A DNA stretch of 64,000 nucleotides from Hevea brasiliensis (taxonomy: Eukaryota; Streptophyta; Magnoliopsida; Malpighiales; Euphorbiaceae): NCBI RefSeq assembly GCF_030052815.1, contig NC_079498.1, positions 99,964,041 through 100,028,040 of the forward strand. The letters are read 5' to 3'. The position numbers and the translations under genes were made by a program. Positions 12,449-23,309 of this stretch are shown one piece after another. The notes beneath the pieces were generated by a model. The model did not search any database and was not told where the DNA came from. It worked only from the letters and a program-made list of their open reading frames with translations. Each line of letters starts with the position of its first letter. Within the stretch, counting starts at the first letter, position 1.

Positions 12449-12461
12449 TGGTATCAGAGCC
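12449..12461 (+). other. Primer-binding site (initiator tRNA-Met type)
   Basis: TGGTATCAGAGCC lies two bases after the 5' LTR. It is the standard plant copia site, complementary to the 3' end of initiator tRNA-Met. Confidence 0.9.
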
Positions 12462-12462
12462 A

Positions 12463-14895
12463 TGGCTGATTAAAAGAAAAACGAGAGTTCTAGATCAAGG
12501 AAGAAAACTTCTAGTTCTTACATACTGAATTTGAATGACAATCCGGGTAACTTGATTACCCAAGTTCAGTTGAAGGGCGAGAATTATGAAGAATGGGCGA
12601 GAGCTATGCGGACTGCATTGCGGGCCAAAAAGAAATATGGTTTTATTGATGGATTTGTCAAGCAACCAGCGGATGACTCACTGAAACTCGAAGATTGGTG
12701 GACGGTTAACTCTATGCTGGTTTCTTGGGTGTTTAACACTATTGAACCGACGCTTCGCTCAACCATCTCTCACATGGAGAACGTAAAGGATCTGTGGGAG
12801 GATATTAAACAGAGGTTCTCGATTGGGAATGGTCCACAAGTGCAGCAACTGAGATCGGATCTAGCAAATTATAAGCAGGAAGGTCAACTAGTCGTGTCCT
12901 ATTTCGAAAGACTCAAAACGTTATGGGATGAAATAAACAACTATGATCAGATACCAGTGTGTGTCTATGCAGGCTGCAGATGCGATCTTACCATTGAATT
13001 GGAATAAAAGCGTGAAGAAGAGAGAGTTCATCAATTTTTGATGGGCTTGGATGAAGAAGGATACAGAACAGTGCGCTCTAATATTTTGAGCACTGAACCC
13101 TTGCCCAATTTGAATCGTGCCTATGCTATGGTTGTTCAGTAATAGTGGGTGCGAACTATGACACAAACCAAGGAAGAAAGAGGAAATCCTATGAGTTTTG
13201 CAATTCGAACAGGTGGTCGAAATTCAAAGGGGGATAAAGACAAATCCTCAGTTTGTTCTAATTGCAACCGAGAGGGACATGATGCTGAAAGTTGTTTCCA
13301 GCTGATAGGTTATCCAGAATGGTGCGGTAATAGACTACGTGGAACTTTTGCTGGATAAGGAGGTGGTCAAAAGCGTGGTAATGGAGCAGGACGTAGCAAG
13401 GAAGGAGTTGCTCGTGCCAACGCCACACAAGCAATTGGAGTTGATGGTGAGCATGGAATTGTGACAAATTCAGATCGAAAGGGTCTTAGTAGATTAAATG
13501 AAGAGCAGTGGGCTGTTTTGCTGGGCATGTTGAATTCTTATCAGAATGGTGGCAATGAGAGGCTGACAGGTATGCAGAGGATATTTCCTTGAATTATTGA
13601 CACAGGAGCTTCCCATCATATGATAGGAACGTTTTCATTTTTGAGTGAATTGCGTGACATTGTGCCATGCTCAGTCGGGTTACCTAATGGAGAAAAGACC
13701 TTGGTGGTGAAAGAAGGAACTGTGTTGCTTGGAGGAGACTTGAAATTGTAATGAGTCCTTTATGTGCCAAATTTGAATTGCAATCTGATCTCTATATCAC
13801 AACTACTTAATGATTCAAATTTGGTTATTCAACTCACTAACAAAATTTGTGCTATACAAGACCTAAATTCGAGGAACCTAATTGGAGTGGGTGAGCAACG
13901 CGAGGAGCTGTACTTTCTTAAGGGAGTGACGTCGGTACATGCTTGCAAGGTAGCTGATGTGGGGTCTTTTGAGCTTTGGCATAAGAGAATGGGCCATCCT
14001 TCTTATAAGGTGGTAGAGTTAATTCCAGAAGCTGGTAACATTGTTAGGAAAACTAATAAAACTTGTAAAGTTTGTTTTAGAGTAAAGCAAACAAGAGAGA
14101 TTTTCTTTTTTAGTAACAATAAAGCTAATGGTTGTTTCGAATTGATACATTGTGATTTGTGGGGACCTTATAGAATCCCAACTTCTTGTGGAGCAATTTA
14201 CTTCTTAACAATTGTTGATGATTACTCTCGTGCTGTTTGGATATAATTGCTGAATGGAAAAGAAGAAGTAGCTTGTGTTCTTAAGAAATTTATTGTGATG
14301 GTTAAACGCCAATTTGAAAAAAATGTGAAAATTGTCAGAAGTGATAACAGAAGTGAATTTATGTGCTTAAAAGAATATTTTGATAAACAAGGGATATTGC
14401 ATCAGACTTTCTGTGTAGGAATACCTCAACAAAATGGCTGAGTGGAAAGAAAACATCGCCATATTCTTAATGTGGCAAGAGCCTTGCGTTTCCAAGCAAA
14501 TTTACCCATAAAATTTTGGGGAGAATGTGTAATTGCAGCCGGGTATTTGATTAATAGGACTCCATCTATGTTATTAAATGGTAAAACCCCATACGAGATG
14601 CTCTTTGGGAAAGTACCTTCTTACAAACACATTTGGGTTTTTGGTTGTTTGTGCTATGCGCATAATCTGAATCGGGATAAAGATAAATTTGATAGTAGAA
14701 GTCGTATGTGTATTTTTGTTGGGTATCCATTTGAAAAGAAGGGATGAAGATTATATGATTTGAAAACTAAAGAATACTTTGTATCAAGAGATGTGGTATT
14801 CGCTGAAACAGAATTTCCATATGCAAATGAGAAAACAATGGGTGATGAACTCATAAAAAATGGAGTTGAGGAGTTGGGTGATGAGTTGATGGTTT
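12463..14895 (+). pseudogene. Copia gag, protease and integrase region
   Basis: A single reading frame from the ATG at 12463 is broken by stops; the first is already codon 4. Gag (12531-13007) has LKGENYEEWARAMRTALRA and the UBN2-type core. A CCHC zinc knuckle lies in 13149-13358 (CSNCNREGHDAESC). The protease motif IIDTGASHHMIG is at about 13594. The GAG-pre-integrase and HHCC region (ELWHKRMGHPS, CKVCFRVKQ) is at 13965-14090, and the integrase core has the DDE context (HCDLWGPYR, IVRSDNRSEF, GIPQQNG) up to about 14750. Stops at 13006, 13141, 13356, 14244, 14439 and 14745 are mostly one base from a sense codon. Confidence 0.9.
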
Positions 14896-14905
14896 AGAGA
14901 ACAAC

Positions 14906-16759
14906 TTGGGAAAGAAGCAAGATGAAAGTGTGGGTAGAGAAAGTGAGGTGAATCCTGAAACGGAAGAATTGATCCATGAAAACGGTAAGGGAGTGGATAG
15001 AGGTGAAGTTGTTGAAGAGCAACTAGGTAGGGGACAAAGGGCCAAGCAACCTAGTGTTCGTTTGAAGGATTATGTGACAAACGCCATCAAAACAAGCCCC
15101 TCGGTATGCTCACCTTCCCAATTTGATTCCTCAGGTACGCCTTACTCTATAGCACATTATGTGGGTTATGATAAATTCTTTGCACAACACTGATGTTTTT
15201 TGGCAGCCATTACTACAGGACATGAACCAAGCTCTTATGCAGAAGCAGTTAAGGATGAATGATGGAGAGCGGCTATGAGAAAAGAAATACAGGCTTTGGA
15301 GGATAATGGTACATGGACAGTTGAAAATCTGCCATTTGGGAAAAAAACAATAGGAAGCAAGTGGGTATACAAAATTAAATACAATTCTGATGGAAATGTT
15401 GAACGATACAAGGCGCAGTTAGTGATATTGGGAAATAATCAAGTTGAAAGCATAGATTATCAGGAGACTTTTGCTCCTACAGCAAAAATGGTTACTGTGC
15501 AAACCTTTCTTGTCGTTGTGGCTGCAAAGAATTGGGAACTCCATCAGATGGATGTCCAAAATGCTTTCTTACATGGTGATTTGGAGGAAGAGGTTTACAT
15601 GAAGATGTCGTTTGAATTTGCTTCTCAATCACCAGGGAAGGTTTGTAAACTCCGAAAATCTCTATACGGTTTGCGGCAAGCACCTAGATGTTAGTTTGCG
15701 AAATTGACTGCATCTCTGAAAGCTTATGGATTTCAGCAATCATATTCAGATTACTCTTTGTTCACTTTTCGAGTTGGGACTGTTCAATTGAATGTGCTTA
15801 TTTATGTGGATGATCTTATTATCTCCAGCAATGATGTTTCCACTGTACAAAAATTCAAGAACTATTTGAGTCGTTGCTTTCATATGAAAGACTTAGGGAA
15901 GCTGAAATTTTTCTTAGGGATTGAAGTAGCCAGAAACTCGAATGGTATTTTCTTGTGTCAACGTAAGTATGCATTGAATGTGATTTCAGAAGTTGGATTA
16001 CTAGGTTGCAAGCCGGCTAAAATTTCTCTTGAATAAAATCACAAGCTGGCTCTTACCGAGAGTGATGATGTGGATGACCCTGCTCAGTATAGGCGTATAG
16101 TGGGACGACTTATTTATCTAACAATAACTCGGCCCGAGTTGTCTTATTGTGTGTATATTCTTGCTCAGTTCATGCAGCAACTGAAGAAAGCTCATTGGGA
16201 GGCAGCTGTCAGAGTTGTGCATTATTTGAAAGGAAATCCAGGTAAGGGTATACTACTGCGTGCCAATTGTGATATCAAATTATCTGCTTACTGTGATTTT
16301 GATTGGGCTAGCTGTCCTTTGACGAGACGGTCTTTGACTGGTTATTTTGTTCTTTTGGGTGAATCTCCTATCTCGTGGAAGACTAATAAGCAACAGACAG
16401 TGTCTCGCTCATGCATTTAAGCTGAATATCGGTCTATGAGTACTACAACTTGTGAACTTAAATAGTTGAAAGAATTATTGAATTTTCATGGTGTGGCGCA
16501 TACTAAACCTATAAATTTGTATTGTGATAGTCAGGCAGCTCTGCATATAGCTGCTAATCCTGTCTATCATAAACGTACCAAGCATATTGAAGTGGATTAT
16601 CATTTTATCCGTGATGAGATATTGAATGGTAACATTTGAACCGATTATATACGTAGTTCAATGCAACCTGCGGATATCTTCACAAAGGCGTTGAGAAAGG
16701 ATCAGTTTGACTTTCTTCTTCGCGAGTTGGGCATTCGAGATCTCCATACTCCAACTTGA
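14906..16759 (+). pseudogene. Copia reverse transcriptase and RNase H region
   Basis: The frame shifts once near 14895 relative to gag-integrase. RT starts at about 15275 (NGTWTVENLPFGKKTIGSKW, KWVYKIKYNSDG, QMDVQNAFLHGDLEEEVYM, LRKSLYGLRQAPR) and keeps the catalytic YVDD box (LIYVDDLIISSND, about 15800-15840). RNase H follows (YRRIVGRLIYLTITRPELSY, then AYCDFDWASC, and the [12 protein letters not shown] region near 16530). Stops at 15191, 15261, 15692, 16034 and 16418 interrupt it. Confidence 0.9.
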
Positions 16760-16764
16760 AGGGG

Positions 16765-16996
16765 TATTGGAAAGGCAGCTGTTAGCTACCGCTTATTTTG
16801 CATTTATTTAGGGCATTTGTTTAGGAATTTTTGTGTGCATATCTGTTCTTACCTTTTGTTGTATGATTCTGATACAATTTTGATAGTTCAGCTTGATTAG
16901 GAATTTATTTATTAACTGTAATTTTTTATATATATCTTTAATTTTTAGAGTAATAAAGATCATCATTCTTATTTCAAAATTCGTTAGTTCTTTTAC
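16765..16996 (+). repeat. 3' LTR of the copia element, preceded by its polypurine tract
   Basis: The tract TTGAAGGGG at 16756-16764 abuts the LTR start TATTGG. The LTR ends TTTTAC at 16996, followed by the target repeat GCACAG. Confidence 0.95.
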
Positions 16997-17002
16997 GCAC
17001 AG

Positions 17003-17817
17003 CAGGACAGGCGAAGTATGCATGTATGCCGGAAGAAAATCTTGCTGTTTTTAAAGATTCATTGGACGAATTAAGGGAGTTAGGGAATGATGTGATGAAT
17101 AGAATTATTATGGATGAACAACTGCAGCAATTAAAGCGTCTGGATCAAGTACAAGGCTGGCTTTCGAGGGTGGATTCTACGGTAGTTGAAGGCGATAAAC
17201 TTATCACAGATGGTCCTCGAGAGATTAAGAAAATTTGTCTTGGAAGTTGCTGTTTTAAGAATCCTGTGTCCAGCTACAGGTTTGGGAAAAAGATTGTCCA
17301 AAACCTGCAACATGTGGCTGCTTTGAAAAGCAAGGGAGCTTTTGAAAATATGTCTGAGAGGGCACCTACTGCTCTCGTGGATGAAATTCCATGTGAACCA
17401 ACTGCAGGCTTGGAATCAATATTCTGCAATGTTTGGAGCAGCTTTAGCAGAAAGGAAGTGGGCATTATTGGCATATATGGGATGGGGGGAGTTGGAAAGA
17501 CTACCCTCCTGAAACACATGAACAATAAGTTCGTACAAACACCATGTGATCATGATGTGGTGATTTGGGTAGGTGTGTCTAATGACCTAAATGTGGAGAA
17601 GGTTCAAGAAGATATTGGGAAAAGGATAGGTTCAAGAACGAGGATGCGTCGGTCAAGAACAGAAAAGTTTCGGTTATTTGAGATGTTTCAGGGACGGAGA
17701 AAAACGGAAGGGGGAGCAATTTTTGGTTGTTCATGGCGTTTTGCCGTTCCACCGAATATAAGAGTCGTGGCCGTTGGAAACGACTGGACGGTAACAGTTT
17801 ATTCATATATATGGTAG
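17003..17817 (+). pseudogene. Truncated CC-NBS resistance gene (block A), 5' part split by the copia element
   Basis: The frame encodes the start of an RPS2/RPS5-type CNL: a coiled-coil region (MPEENLAVFKDSLDELRELG, LDQVQGWLSRVDSTV), then the P-loop GMGGVGKTTLLKHM at about residue 150 and RNBS-A (VVIWVGVSNDLNVEKVQ). After about 17625 similarity to the paralogue stops, and about 60 unrelated codons run to a stop at 17815. Kinase-2, GLPLA, MHD and all LRRs are gone. The first codons of the CC domain (ending CWDCT) lie upstream of the copia element, in frame at about 12150-12215. A short CC-P-loop protein could be made only from an internal start such as the ATG at 17026; pseudogene is the better call. 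Confidence 0.85.
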
Positions 17818-18065
17818 CGTAAAAAAAATAAATTAAATTCTAGAAAATTTATATTATTAAATTAAAAGAATTTTAAATTTAGTAGACTTAATTAATATTA
17901 AAAAAATTTAAATTAACAAATCAGAGATATTGCTGTCAAGTGTCAAGTTTGACGAGACCGTAATGCCGTCATATTTGCAAACCTGGCTTAGCTTGGCAGG
18001 GCCAGGGAGCCAGGAGGGATGTTTGCTTCCAAATGTCAGAACTACCCTTTGGGATTCCTTAGCTC

Positions 18066-18480
18066 TGTGTTAGGTTGTGTTTGGATTGAAGGAAAACAAG
18101 GAAGGAAGAAAAATTTGTGAGAGGAAAATAAATTTATTTTTTATTTATTTATTTTTTATTAAGAAAAAAAATAAAGAAAGAAGAACATTTTAAAAGAAAA
18201 ATAATAGTTAGATTTTAATTTTAATTTTATTTTTATTTTTATTTTTTTTATAAATTGAAGAAAAAATAAAAAAAATATTTAAAATTATAAAAATATTTTA
18301 ATATTTTTTAAATATTTAAGGATAGCGCTATAATTTTATTTTTTAAAAAAATAACTTTTTTTAATATTTTTTCTCTCAATTCAAACATAAAATAAAAAAA
18401 ATTACTTTTCTCTATAATCATTATATTCTTTTATTTTCCTTTCATTATTTTTTTTTCCTTCTATCTAAATATAGTGTTAA
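18066..18480. mobile_element. MITE-like element
   Basis: The left end (TTGTGTTTGGATTGAAGGAAA) and the reverse complement of the right end (ACTATATTTAGATAGAAGGA) are similar, giving imperfect inverted termini around an AT-rich core of about 410 bp. Same style as the 220-bp elements at 10728 and 34303. No ORF; target duplication not resolved. Confidence 0.45.
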
Positions 18481-19020
18481 TTCGATATTCTCATTATATT
18501 TACTAGATGGACCTATTTTTCAGAGGAAAATAAGAAATTAAAAAAAAAGTGAGGGACAAATATGTCAAAAAAAAAAGAAATAAGTGATTTGATTTTGATG
18601 GGTGTCAAGGGAAAGTAGAGTAGATCGAAAGTTATAATAGCCGTTGGATTACGTGAAACCTATTAATTTAATGCTGGATAATTTATTATTTTTTTTGTTA
18701 TTTTTTTATTAAATAAGACCAAAATATATTTTCAGAAAAAAATTGCCAACAGTTTATTGAGAGGAGAAGCTTATTCAATTTACGAAATTTGATAAATTAG
18801 CATATCGGTGGGATTATATAGGGAGGGTGTACAATATTGTTGTTTTTATCGTATGGATTTGGTCTAAAATATCGGGATATGTAGGGCTTAATTAGGCACT
18901 GTATATATATATATATATTAGTTCTAAAATCACCCTTTCACAACAAAATTACTCCACTTGTATGCCATTTGTATATGGAAAAATGTTTTGTTTAAAATAT
19001 ACAAAAGGTATTTATTTATT

Positions 19021-19459
19021 TTAGGGATGATAATTATTCTCGAATTCGATATGATATAGTCAACGCTTGATCAATTTTTCTTTACTCCATTTTGAGCTTG
19101 ATATTGTGCGAGGGAGGGAAGCGATAGACTACCCCACTTTGAATCCCCAAAATTCATCCTTTATGATTTTTATGTATTCAATTATTTAAATATCATAATA
19201 TTAATAAAATATATATATATATATATTATTAAAATTATGTTTAAAATTTATATTTTTAATTTATATTTTAACAAATAAATTTATATTACATAATAATAAA
19301 TTAAAATGAAGAATAAAAAAAAAAAGAAAAACTCCGTAAAAAAGTTTATTGTCCCACTCTTTAGCCGGAAAGTTCTTTGTTTTTATTTCGATTCTTTACA
19401 AGCCAAGAATAAGGGGAGGAATCTCTATTATTGATATGTCTCGTTATCATTTCTATTTT
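19021..19459. mobile_element. hAT-like MITE candidate
   Basis: The left end TAGGGATGATAAT resembles the reverse complement of the right end (TAGAAATGATAAC) and the ends of the clearer element at 52823-53322. The internal sequence is non-coding. The 8-bp target duplication is not visible, so this is tentative. Confidence 0.35.
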
Positions 19460-20670
19460 TTAAATGTATGATATAAAATATACAGAGAAATAGAAAAATT
19501 AAAATCTATGGTTTTATTCCTAATGAGTAAAAAGATTTTTCCTTAATCTGAGTTGATGCAATCTTTCAAATGTGTCTGTATTCGAGCATGACAATTTTTT
19601 TTTTCTTCCCAAATTCAAGACTTTGAAAGTATATAAAAATACGAATTAGCAATTTTGAAAAGTGAAAACGAATTTTGGCTTGGCATATATAGAATAGAGA
19701 GGATTCAAATTTTAATATTCTCATATATTAATGCATAACAAAGATACCAAATAGACTATCAAGATTTTTAAAAAAATTCCAAGCTGTAAGACTGCATGCA
19801 AAACAAGAGATCGAAATTGCTATTTTTTTTTTCACATAACAAAGAACGGTAAGCACAAAATAGAACAGCATCGATCTGTACAGAAAATGCAGAGCTAAAT
19901 TTGTCCATAAGCTTTGAAGTCAATCTTCTATTCCATGTGCTTGCTTAATACTCCATGCAATATCATGCATTGATTGCTCGGTGTTGTTTGGCTTGTTATG
20001 GGCATATTTCAAGGTGGTGGAGGAAATGTGTTAGTTATTATTATGATATTTCAATACAAACATTCTGAAGGAACATGGAAGAATGTCGGTCTATATATGT
20101 GAGAGGGAAGAAAAATGGTGGGTTCTCAACCCAAGAGAGCTTAAATTAGCACGCAAAGGGGTTTAGTGTTTTACACACTCACACTCTTTCTTTGGACTAA
20201 GAGACCTTTCCCTTGCTATGAGAGAAAAATGGACCATTTTACAAGGAGGGTTTGGGAAGGAAAGAAAGAGAGATTAGGGTTAGAAAATCCCTAGAAGAAA
20301 CATGACAAAGAAAGTATGCTATGATGATATCTTTATCATTCTTGTACTTGGGGCAGTGTTTATTTTCATGTAAAGTAAAAAATCTCTACTTCTTCGATAG
20401 TTTCGTTTCGGGGCATGTGGGCAAATATTATATATACTTGCAGTTTTGTTTAATGTTATTTCTCTTTTGGGTCGTTTTTGAATATCCAGCCCTTGATTGC
20501 AGTTTTGATTGAAAATCCAATGACAATATTAAATTACAAGTCCTGTTGCTTCATTTTTGAAACCCAGCCCTTGCATAGTTATTTGAGGCTTTTGTTCTTT
20601 CCCTCTATCTATTGATTTTTTAATCACCTGTTTGAAATGATTGTCATAATAAAATTCAATTCAATTTTAT

Positions 20671-20951
20671 TAATGCTATGTTTGAATATCATCATTTGAA
20701 ATAAAAATTTAGATTTAATTTTTGTGTAAATTACTAATAAATTGTGGATTTTAAATAATACTATTTTATTTATTAAGAATTTTTAAGAGGATTTTAAATA
20801 ATATTATTTTATAAATTATTTCAAATCCACATTTCTTTCTATATTTGCAAGTCTAATATATATTCAATACTCTAATTAATTGAACAAAACATATATTTTT
20901 ATCAAATATAAATTTCATATTTCAAATTTATTCATCCAAACACAAGATAAA
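20671..20951. mobile_element. MITE-like element
   Basis: Imperfect inverted termini: TATGTTTGAATATCATCATT on the left, and on the right the reverse complement of a TTTATTCATCCAAACACAAG end. About 280 bp, AT-rich, non-coding. Confidence 0.4.
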
Positions 20952-22203
20952 AGAATTTAATTCAAATGAGTTTGTGAGAAAATTCATGTGTTTGGAATAT
21001 TTTAAAAATGATAGAATTCATTTAGGTTCTATTATTTGAAATAATTGATAAGTGAAATTAATTAATTTATTTTTCATATTTTGCATTTATTTAAAAAAAT
21101 AAATATAATTTAAGTAATTATGTTTTAGGTATTTAATAAAAATTTTCATTAAATAAATTGAATTCTTACAAAATCATGTCGCTGTTGACATAAATTCATT
21201 TTTATAAATAATTTATTTTTTAATTAAAAGAATTAGCTTTTAGAAATTTTAAACTTTTCACAAGAATTGATAAAAGAAAATTCAATTAAATTGAATTTTT
21301 CATTTTTAAATTTTTTAAAAACACTCAATATAAAATTTTTTCTTAATAAGTTAATGTGAATAATGAATATTTAGACTCTGCATTAAAGGGAAGAAAAAAA
21401 AAAAAAACTCGATAATCTCTCTGAATGTTTCTTTTCTTTTATTTTTGAGAATCGAACTTTAACTAATGTTTGAATTCAAAACCTTATAAAACTCATGTTT
21501 CTTCTTGTTTTCCTTTAGTTTTGTTACAAACTATATGATCGAAAATTCCATAACGCTTTGCAGCGGAGGGCATATGTTAGTGATTGACAAGAGAAAGATT
21601 CAAGTTCAACTATTTTTTTACGTCGACTATTATGGAGTCATTGAATAAAACTCGCATTAAATAAGAATTATAGATGAGAATGCTCAATGACATCATTTAT
21701 ATCTACTTGTAATGAATTTGCCTCTAACACAGCCTTTCAAATATCTTGTTAAATCTGATTCACCATCAAATCATATGACAAACTCCAATTAGAGCAAAGT
21801 ATTTAAACCAATCAAAACAATAATTTCTCAAATAACCTTAACAAGGTATGAAAATACTTCTCGCACTAAAAAAAACATACAGCTGATAACTCTAATTTCC
21901 ACTGTAGACAGTAAGCGAGTCCCTCGTGTTCTCCGGTCACATACTAGCTTGACCATCGGAGGCTCCATATCAAAACTTTCTAAAATATCAAAATATATCT
22001 TCAAAATAAAAACTTCCCGCTATAAAATATTGTATAGAGGATTATAAATGTACCAAAAATATTATTCTTCTATCCAAAATAATGGGAGCTTTTTTCTTTT
22101 TAATTTTTCTATCCTTCTTTCTAATTTTCCCCGTGTTTTTAGGAAAACAGGGTTGTTGCCATCTTAAGATTACCCACGTCCTTACCCAAGTTGTTGCCAT
22201 CGT

Positions 22204-22700
22204 TTGCTGCGCGAGATGGCTACTGAGACAACCTCGTCTGAATATCCATCAAATGCCTGGTGGTTCGATTACTACCGGTTTAAGCTCAGCCGAGACTCTC
22301 CAAGAAATGCTCGGGATACCCTTCTTGTAGTAGCTGCTCTGATTGCGGCTGTGACCTCTCAAGCAGGGTTGAATCCTCCTGGCGGAGTCTGGCAGGAGTA
22401 GACGCCCCTAGTGGGGACGCTGGGAAGGCTACATTATGTTAGGTTCTGATAAAGACTGCTTATGCTGTGTTCGTCTTCACTAACGCACTGGCTTTTTCTG
22501 CCTCTGCCTGCGTATCACACATAGGCTGTTACTTGGTAGTTGGCTGGCCTTTCCAAATGGAGGTTTTTATTGCCATATGCTCAATGGGATTAGCACAAGC
22601 TGCTTCCATTAGTTCAGTCCGGCCGCCAGGCCCACAGTTAGATGTTTCCATTCTTTTTTTTTTTTTTTTTTTCTGTATTTGTGCTTCTGTGCACCGATAA
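22204..22700 (+). pseudogene. PGG-domain (ankyrin/ITN1-like family) gene fragment
   Basis: Two frames together resemble the C-terminal PGG domain of plant ankyrin-repeat membrane proteins. The first (22204-22401) carries RDSPRNARDTLLVVAALIAA, then VTSQAGLNPPGGVWQE and a stop. The second (22467-22700) continues with the hydrophobic FTNALAFSASACV and WPFQMEVFIAICSMG helices. A stop and a frameshift between them, plus the absence of ankyrin repeats upstream, point to a broken or relic copy. A short protein starting MATETTSSEYPSNAW (22216) is the only intact part. The family is known for stress and immunity roles at membranes; no function is claimed here. Confidence 0.7.
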
Positions 22701-23309
22701 ATTAGGCCAGATACGGAATTTTGGCGAATCAATTTGAGCTCACTCGGCTTGACCAGCAGCTAATGTAACTGGTGAAAAAATTCGAGGTCAGACAGAAAAA
22801 TTACTAAGATAGCAAATATTAATTGTTAACTATGGGTTAGGAACATACAGCCTGACCACAGAAATTGTAATCCCATGAAAATCCCTGTATCAGCTTCTAA
22901 TTGGCATGTTATATCATATAGGATAACAGGACAAAATTTTAGATTTTTCTTTTTTCAACCTTAGGAATTTGGAAATGCTACACTGCTACTCATTTCGCCA
23001 AGGCATACTAATGGGCAGTGAGACGTAATTCACATCCATGATAAGCTCTTAGGGTTCAGGCAATTTTAAGGCTTCAGTATTATTAGCTGTAGCTAGGCTA
23101 GGTGTTCTAGACAGATCTCACAAGTGAACAAGGTCTGTAGACATACAACACACAGCAGATGCAAACCAAGGTTAACGACCGCTACTGGAAAGTAAAAGGA
23201 TTTCTTATATCAAATAAGGGTTGATTGCATAACAATAAATATTCAAGACACAGGTCCAATATTAAGAGAATTTTAACAGGCGTCACCCGTTAGCTTCTAT
23301 GACTTCTAC

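Larger units (their letters stand above)
12216..16996 (+). mobile_element. Ty1/copia LTR retrotransposon inserted in a CNL gene
   Basis: The 4,781-bp element has two 232-bp LTRs (12216-12447, 16765-16996), a primer-binding site, gag, protease, integrase, RT and RNase H in copia order, and a polypurine tract. It is flanked by GCACAG at 12210-12215 and 16997-17002. In the paralogous site (about 35838) the same DNA is uninterrupted, which proves the insertion. By hand count the LTRs differ at about 30 of 232 positions (about 87% identity), so the insertion is old. Stops and one frameshift make it non-autonomous. The size fits small copia clades such as Ale/Retrofit; the clade is inferred only. 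Confidence 0.95.
7146..17625 (+). repeat. Duplicated block A (CNL 3' fragment, F-box/LRR fragment, CNL 5' fragment)
   Basis: Apart from later insertions, this stretch is colinear with 31320-36460. The order is AT-rich leader with an (ATT)n tract, a TA tract, LRR fragment of a CNL (+), F-box/LRR fragment (-), a MITE, AT-rich DNA, then the start of a CNL gene (+). Homology begins right at the gypsy LTR end and stops at about 17625 inside the NBS region. Extra DNA relative to B is accounted for by a copia element (12216-16996) and a 475-bp MITE (7924-8398). Confidence 0.85.
17818..22081. other. AT-rich intergenic region with MITE-like elements
   Basis: No coding region recognised. It includes MITE candidates listed separately and TA tracts near 18901 and 19210. 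The 63-codon frame at 20321-20512 has no recognisable features. Confidence 0.6.
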
